A stretch of DNA of 64,000 nucleotides from Paenibacillus_S vulneris. GTDB lineage: Bacteria; Bacillota; Bacilli; Paenibacillales; NBRC-103111. Shown here in pieces: positions 60,448-64,000 of the stretch. The stretch spans positions 248,001 through 312,000 of the forward strand of contig NZ_BAABJG010000029.1 in assembly GCF_039543185.1 (NCBI RefSeq), given 5' to 3'. The notes under the pieces were generated by a model that saw only the letters and a program-made list of their open reading frames with translations, had not been told where the DNA came from and searched no databases. Each line of letters starts with the position of its first letter. Position 1 is the first letter of the stretch. Made by a program: the position numbers and the translations under genes.

Positions 60448-61064
60448 GTGCACATCATGAAGTAGGCGGTGCCCTGCCACCTCACGCGGAAACTGCAACA
60501 TTAGAAGGTAAAAATAAAGTATTGGGCTTCTGGCTCTTCCTTGGCGGAGAGTGCGTATTGTTCGGTACGTTGTTCGCTACGTTTATCGCTTTGCGTAACC
60601 AGGTTCCTGATGGTCCTACTGGACAAGAGATTTTCCAATTGGGTACGGTAGCTCTGTCAACATTTATCCTGTTGACGAGCTCCCTGACCAGTGTATTCGC
60701 TACCATGGCATTGCACCGTGGTCAGCTCGGCAAGCTTTTGACCTGGATGGGTGTTACGGTTCTGCTGGGTCTTTGCTTCTTGGGTCTTGAAATTTATGAA
60801 TTTATGGAGTATGTACATGAAGGTCATGTATTCTCCAAGAGCGCTTTTGCTACATCGTTCTATACATTAGTCGGCTTCCATGGAGCCCACGTTGCATTCG
60901 GGGTACTATGGATTACCCTGCTGATCCTGTCCGCTTTGAAAAAGGGATTAACGGTAGTAACGGCACCGAAGTTTTATGTAGCTGGTCTGTACTGGCACTT
61001 TATCGACGTAGTTTGGGTATTTATCTTCACCGTAGTGTACTTGATGGGGAAGGTGGGACCGTAA
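60444..61064 (+). CDS. ctaE: Cytochrome c oxidase subunit III
   Basis: The 206-residue protein has five hydrophobic segments and the subunit III motifs GFWLFLGGECVLFGTLFATFIALR and FYTLVGFHGAHVAFGVLW, plus the conserved C-terminal GLYWHFIDVVWVFIFTVVYL. It stabilises subunit I. Overlaps ctaD by four bases; ctaF begins at the base after its stop. Confidence 0.95.
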   Translation: MSAHHEVGGALPPHAETATLEGKNKVLGFWLFLGGECVLFGTLFATFIALRNQVPDGPTGQEIFQLGTVALSTFILLTSSLTSVFATMALHRGQLGKLLTWMGVTVLLGLCFLGLEIYEFMEYVHEGHVFSKSAFATSFYTLVGFHGAHVAFGVLWITLLILSALKKGLTVVTAPKFYVAGLYWHFIDVVWVFIFTVVYLMGKVGP

Positions 61065-61376
61065 ATGAGCAGCCAACATACATCGTCAGCCGGTAACCGG
61101 CATAAGTTGGAAGGCCCTAAGAACCATTACTTGTCCTATATTGTATCCATTGTACTAACGATGATTGCTTTTGCAGCGGTACTTTACGGCGGTTTGGATC
61201 GCGCATTCCTGCTTTGGTTCTTGAGCGGCCTCGGCGTCGTGCAAGTATTGTTCCAGTTAGCTTATTGGATGCACATGAAGGAAAGAGGACATCTCTTCCC
61301 GATCGTGGGTCTGCTTTTCGGAGCGATTGTTGCTCTGACAGCGGTAGCTGCAGCGGTTTACTGGACTTGGTGGTAA
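61065..61376 (+). CDS. ctaF: Cytochrome c oxidase subunit IV (CtaF)
   Basis: A 103-residue protein with three hydrophobic segments (about 22-44, 50-70, 78-100) and the COX4_pro pattern FLLWFLSGLGVVQVLFQLAYWMHMKERGH. It completes the caa3 complex. The start follows directly after ctaE. Confidence 0.92.
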   Translation: MSSQHTSSAGNRHKLEGPKNHYLSYIVSIVLTMIAFAAVLYGGLDRAFLLWFLSGLGVVQVLFQLAYWMHMKERGHLFPIVGLLFGAIVALTAVAAAVYWTWW

Positions 61377-61378
61377 TT

Positions 61379-61418
61379 AGGAGGGGGGCTTTTAGAAATG
61401 AAAGCTCTCCTTTTTTTC
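61379..61418 (+). terminator. Terminator of the ctaCDEF operon
   Basis: AGGAG-(GG)-GGCTTT pairs with AAAGCTCTCCT, leaving a small bulge, followed by seven T residues. ctaG therefore probably has its own promoter or depends on read-through. Confidence 0.75.
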
Positions 61419-61494
61419 TTAAGCTTGCAACATTTTTCACAAATTAGTAACAATCCAAATTATAACATCCATAGTTAGGAAAGGAGAGGTTAAC

Positions 61495-62385
61495 ATGAAT
61501 ACGGATCCAATGGGAACGATGGGACATGGAGGTCATGGCGGGGCTGCTGATTTTGCGAATTTATGGAGCCCAGGTTTGCTGCTCATTCTTGTTGTTATCG
61601 GGTGGTTATATGGATTGGCTATAAGCCGTTGGCGCCATAAGTTTGCAGAGTCGGAGCCTGTTTCTTTCAAGCAGCTTTTTTACTTTTATTCCGGCTTGCT
61701 GTTGTACTATATAGCGGAGGGGAGCCCGCTGAGCTATTATGGGCATCATTACAGCTTCAGCGCCCATATGTTCCAGCAATCCCTGCTATACTTGGTTATG
61801 CCTCCGGTACTGATGCTGGGGCTTCCGGGCTGGCTGCTGCGCCCGCTCTTTAAGCATCCGATAGCCCACAAGATTATGTATGCATTGACGTCCCCGTTGG
61901 TTTCGCTGTTCGTGTTTAACATGGTATTCTCCTTTTACCATATTCCGATGATCATGGACACGCTGATGGTAAATCCTCTGCTTCATGATGTGTACAACAC
62001 GGTGTTTATCCTTGCAGCGTTCCAAATGTGGTTCCCTGTGTTCTGCCCGCTGCCTGAATACAGCCGGATGACGGAGCTTAAGAAAATGGCCTACATTTTC
62101 GTTAACGGGATCCTGCTGACACCGGCGTGTGCGCTCATTATTTTTGCCGGCGAGCCTATGTATGCCAATTACAAAGATGTATCTGAGCAATTCTTGTATA
62201 TGTCCGTGTTAAATGATCAGCAGCTGGGCGGAGTTATTATGAAGATCGTTCAGGAAATTGTTTATGGTTGGGCATTGGCCTACACGTTCTTCCGCTGGTA
62301 CCGCAGGGAACGGCAGGAGGAAGAGGATGAGGACATGCAGAACGAGCCGTTCGCTCATTCCTCGGTCAATGCAAACCGGGCCTGA
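61495..62385 (+). CDS. ctaG: Cytochrome c oxidase assembly factor CtaG
   Basis: A 296-residue, seven-helix protein of the caa3-type CtaG family (not the Cox11 type). YFYSGLLLYYIAEGSPLSYYGHHYSFSAHMFQQSLLYLVMPPVLMLG holds the conserved histidines, and FQMWFPVFCPLPEY follows. Bacillus CtaG is needed for CuB-site assembly. The N-terminus is rich in Met, Gly and His (MGTMGHGGHGG), suitable for copper binding. AAAGGAGAGG precedes the ATG. Confidence 0.93.
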   Translation: MNTDPMGTMGHGGHGGAADFANLWSPGLLLILVVIGWLYGLAISRWRHKFAESEPVSFKQLFYFYSGLLLYYIAEGSPLSYYGHHYSFSAHMFQQSLLYLVMPPVLMLGLPGWLLRPLFKHPIAHKIMYALTSPLVSLFVFNMVFSFYHIPMIMDTLMVNPLLHDVYNTVFILAAFQMWFPVFCPLPEYSRMTELKKMAYIFVNGILLTPACALIIFAGEPMYANYKDVSEQFLYMSVLNDQQLGGVIMKIVQEIVYGWALAYTFFRWYRRERQEEEDEDMQNEPFAHSSVNANRA

Positions 62386-62410
62386 CTATGGAAGATGAGG
62401 TGAAACGAGA

Positions 62411-62866
62411 ATGCACATTTTACCTACGATTAGCACGTCATTTATCGTTATCAGTGCTATTTTTGTAGCCTTCGGTTGGAGACAAATATTGAAGGGAAAC
62501 CGTAAAGGGCATGAGAAGCTGATGCTGTGGGGAGCCGGCTTTGCCCTTGCCTTTTTCCTAATCTACGTATCTCGGACAATCTTTGTAGGAAACACAACGT
62601 TCGGGGGTCCGGAATCGCTTAAGCTGGCGTATCATTTATTCCTTTTTTTCCATATTACTTTGGCAACGTTAGCCGGTGTCTTCGGTATTATCACCTTGCT
62701 GCACGCGTTCAACAAGAGATTTGCCAAGCACAAAAAGATCGGACGCTGGACGGCCGTCATGTGGCTGATTACCGCTCCTACCGGCGTGGTGGTTTACGTT
62801 CTCCTGTACGTGTTGTACCCGGGCGGAGATACGAAGCCTATGATCGATGCGATATTGGGACTCTAG
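62411..62866 (+). CDS. DUF420/CtaM-type oxidase assembly protein
   Basis: A 151-residue protein with four membrane segments and four conserved His residues near FFHITLATLAGVFGII and the start MHILPTISTSFIVIS. DUF420 proteins include CtaM of Staphylococcus aureus, needed for maturation of the aa3-type quinol oxidase. Its position directly after ctaG supports the same role here. ATGAGGTGAAACGAG precedes the start. It ends just before repeat D. Confidence 0.88.
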   Translation: MHILPTISTSFIVISAIFVAFGWRQILKGNRKGHEKLMLWGAGFALAFFLIYVSRTIFVGNTTFGGPESLKLAYHLFLFFHITLATLAGVFGIITLLHAFNKRFAKHKKIGRWTAVMWLITAPTGVVVYVLLYVLYPGGDTKPMIDAILGL

Positions 62867-62880
62867 TCTCTCTAATATAA

Positions 62881-62891
62881 AGACTTCGTTC
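62881..62891 (+). repeat. Left 11-bp copy of the terminator arm flanking repeat D
   Basis: AGACTTCGTTC at 62881-62891 repeats the left arm of the terminator at 63105-63115. It precedes a TCGAAC hairpin remnant and no T run, so it does not function as a terminator itself. Confidence 0.6.
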
Positions 62892-63104
62892 TCGAACAGA
62901 CTTTCGAGAAACCCGATTTGCGAGAAATTTGCTATAACGGTAGGTGGAGTATCTCCTGTAGGAGCGATAGCGCCCGCCTTTGTTATCGGGAAATTTTCGC
63001 TACAAGAATATAATTATAATTCCCGAGAACAACAGCGGCCGGAGGGGGATATTCCACCGGAGTGTACTAGCAGTATTTCAAGCTCTTCTGGTTTCACGAT
63101 ACTC
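62892..63104 (+). repeat. Nested-hairpin repeat, copy D (forward orientation)
   Basis: Outermost GAAACC (62909-62914) / GGTTTC pairing, outer stem GGTGGAGTATCTCC / GGGGGATATTCCACC and central arms TTGTTATCGGGAA / TTCCCGAGAACAA with one mismatch. Its stems belong to the type seen in C. Shared blocks: CTGTAGGAGCGATAGCG-CGCC, CAACAGCGGCCGGAGGGG, CACCGGAGTGTACTAGCA and CTGGTTTCACGA at the right end. The forward reading frame through the whole copy is open and continuous with hssR, but no ribosome site supports translation. Confidence 0.87.
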
Positions 63105-63135
63105 AGACTTCGTTCAATGAACGAAGTCTTTTTTT
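63105..63135 (+). terminator. Terminator after repeat D
   Basis: AGACTTCGTTC (63105-63115) pairs perfectly with GAACGAAGTCT (63119-63129), followed by TTTTTT. It ends the ctaG/DUF420 transcript. Confidence 0.88.
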
Positions 63136-63206
63136 GCCTTCATTCATCCGTTCTGGAAACCTGGTTATACTATGGTCATTACATACCATTCTGGGGGGAA
63201 TCGGTG

Positions 63207-63881
63207 ATGGCTAATATACTGGTTGTGGATGATGATCGGCATATCGTCAAGCTGATGACCTTATTCTTGGAGAGAGAGGGCTGGGTCACGCGCGAGGCTT
63301 ATAACGGGAAGGAAGCGCTGGCTCTGCTGGAGGCGGAGCGAATGGATCTGGTCGTTCTCGATATTATGATGCCTGAGATGGATGGCTGGGAGCTGTGCAG
63401 GGAAATCAAGCAGCATTACGACATCCCCGTTCTTATGGTAACGGCAAAAGGGGAAACCGGGCAGAAGGTGAAGGGATTCGAGCTGGGGACGGATGACTAT
63501 CTCGTGAAGCCTTTTGATCCTATAGAGCTTGTAATTCGCGTTAGAGCGCTGCTGAAGCGCTATAAAATCGCAGCCTCCCATGTCGTGCAGATTGGCAATG
63601 TGGTACTGGATCACTCCGCGCATGAAATGAAGATAGGACAGGAATCGTTCATCCTTCCCCTAAAGGAGTTCGAGCTGCTGTTCAAACTGGCCAGCTATCC
63701 CGGGCAAATCTTCACCCGAGAACAGTTAATCCAGCAGATTTGGGGCATTGACTATGAAGGCGATGAGAGGACGGTAGACGTCCATATCAAAAGATTGCGG
63801 GAACGGTTCCACGATAAGGAGACTTCCTTCAAAATCAGCACTATCCGCGGGCTTGGCTACCGATTGGAGATGGAGGAATGA
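63207..63881 (+). CDS. OmpR-type response regulator, HssR-like
   Basis: The 224-residue protein has a receiver domain (about 1-115; acidic DDD at 8-10, phospho-acceptor Asp 52 in VVLDIMMPEM, Lys in YLVKPFD) and a winged-helix DNA-binding domain (about 130-220; IFTREQLIQQIWG, DERTVDVHIKRLRERF). IDYEGDERTVDVHIKRLRER follows HssR, the heme-stress regulator of Gram-positives, very closely. The ATG at 63207 is the right start; the open frame begins far upstream, inside repeat D. The next gene overlaps its stop by four bases. Confidence 0.9.
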   Translation: MANILVVDDDRHIVKLMTLFLEREGWVTREAYNGKEALALLEAERMDLVVLDIMMPEMDGWELCREIKQHYDIPVLMVTAKGETGQKVKGFELGTDDYLVKPFDPIELVIRVRALLKRYKIAASHVVQIGNVVLDHSAHEMKIGQESFILPLKEFELLFKLASYPGQIFTREQLIQQIWGIDYEGDERTVDVHIKRLRERFHDKETSFKISTIRGLGYRLEMEE

Positions 63882-64000
63882 TCAAATCCCTGTACACCCG
63901 GGTCGTTGTAGCCTTTATCGTGGCGGTGATGATTGGGCTGGTAGGCTCTCTTCTCGTGACCAACCGGATGTTCGAGAAGCAGATGCACGATTGGATAAGG
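63878..64000 (+). CDS. Sensor histidine kinase, N-terminal part (HssS-like)
   Basis: The first 41 residues (MIKSLYTRVVVAFIVAVMIG, then LVGSLLVTN and MFEKQMHDWI) contain the first membrane helix of a sensor kinase and match the start of HssS-type proteins (basic Lys-Ser-Leu-Tyr N-terminus). The ATG overlaps the hssR stop (ATGA), so the two are coupled. The gene continues past the window edge and its kinase domain is not visible. Confidence 0.75.
   Translation, partial: MIKSLYTRVVVAFIVAVMIGLVGSLLVTNRMFEKQMHDWIR

Noticed and set aside
62847..63206. N-terminal extension of the response regulator through repeat D
   Set aside because: The ATG at 63207 follows a GGGGGGAATCGG site and matches the receiver start; the extension crosses a complete terminator.
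1..64000. CRISPR arrays, tRNA, rRNA and prophage attachment sites
   Set aside because: No regularly spaced direct repeats, tRNA cloverleaf or rRNA sequence was seen. The only tandem array is the coding repeat of the helicase tail.

Overview
The window looks like chromosome of an endospore-forming, low-to-mid GC Firmicute, most likely Paenibacillus or another member of the Paenibacillaceae. The clues are strong Gram-positive ribosome binding sites with many TTG/GTG starts, secreted copper-amine-oxidase-type stalk-domain proteins, a YesM/AraC-type two-component system, a YhcN/YlaJ sporulation lipoprotein, a c-di-AMP riboswitch in front of kimA, and a caa3 oxidase operon ctaCDEFG plus DUF420. 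No rRNA, tRNA or CRISPR array was seen.

Layout. 1-6.0 kb: start of a FabF gene (minus), a divergent MmyB-type regulator, a TcyP-like symporter behind a near-consensus promoter and palindrome, a WYL regulator with a DinB protein, and a Nudix hydrolase. 6.0-9.6 kb is an AT-rich accessory patch: an XRE regulator/membrane protein pair with twin palindromic operators, an IS110 transposase relic, a truncated group II intron, an orphan secreted protein, a 36-residue membrane peptide, a 273-bp element with 13-bp inverted ends and decayed gene fragments. 9.6-16.5 kb: c-di-AMP riboswitch and kimA, a 44-residue protein, purB of the E. coli type, and a TRAP transporter (Q-M-P order) behind a cre-like site. 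16.8-25.4 kb: a stalk protein, GDPD, acetyltransferases, YdeI-like, DUF2306 and DJ-1 proteins, a YesM-type two-component system and DUF2294. 25.6-32.3 kb: a purine salvage operon (Pot-type ABC transporter, nucleoside hydrolase, adenine deaminase) behind a structured leader. 32.6-47.7 kb: GNAT, zinc ribbon, secreted protein, glycosyltransferase, RecQ, RNase H, CorA, SulP, DUF554, thiamine pyrophosphokinase, SGNH esterase, metallo-hydrolase and CvfC. 48.1-53.4 kb: a pectin-type patch (FG-GAP protein, GH105 hydrolase with a long N-terminal extension, sugar-binding lipoprotein with a cre-like site). 53.5-57.2 kb: guanylate-kinase-like protein, DEAD-box helicase with a 28-residue tandem-repeat tail, sporulation lipoprotein. 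57.5-64 kb: caa3 oxidase genes, then an HssR/HssS-like two-component system cut by the window edge.

The most unusual structure is a dispersed family of about 195-240 bp self-complementary repeats (copies near 16.6, 32.4, 43.2 and 63.0 kb, and a scar near 51.8 kb). Each full copy lies between two copies of a terminator-type hairpin at a gene end. Their nested stems fall into two sequence types that keep base pairing, and the flanking terminator differs at each site. I cannot assign them to a named family.
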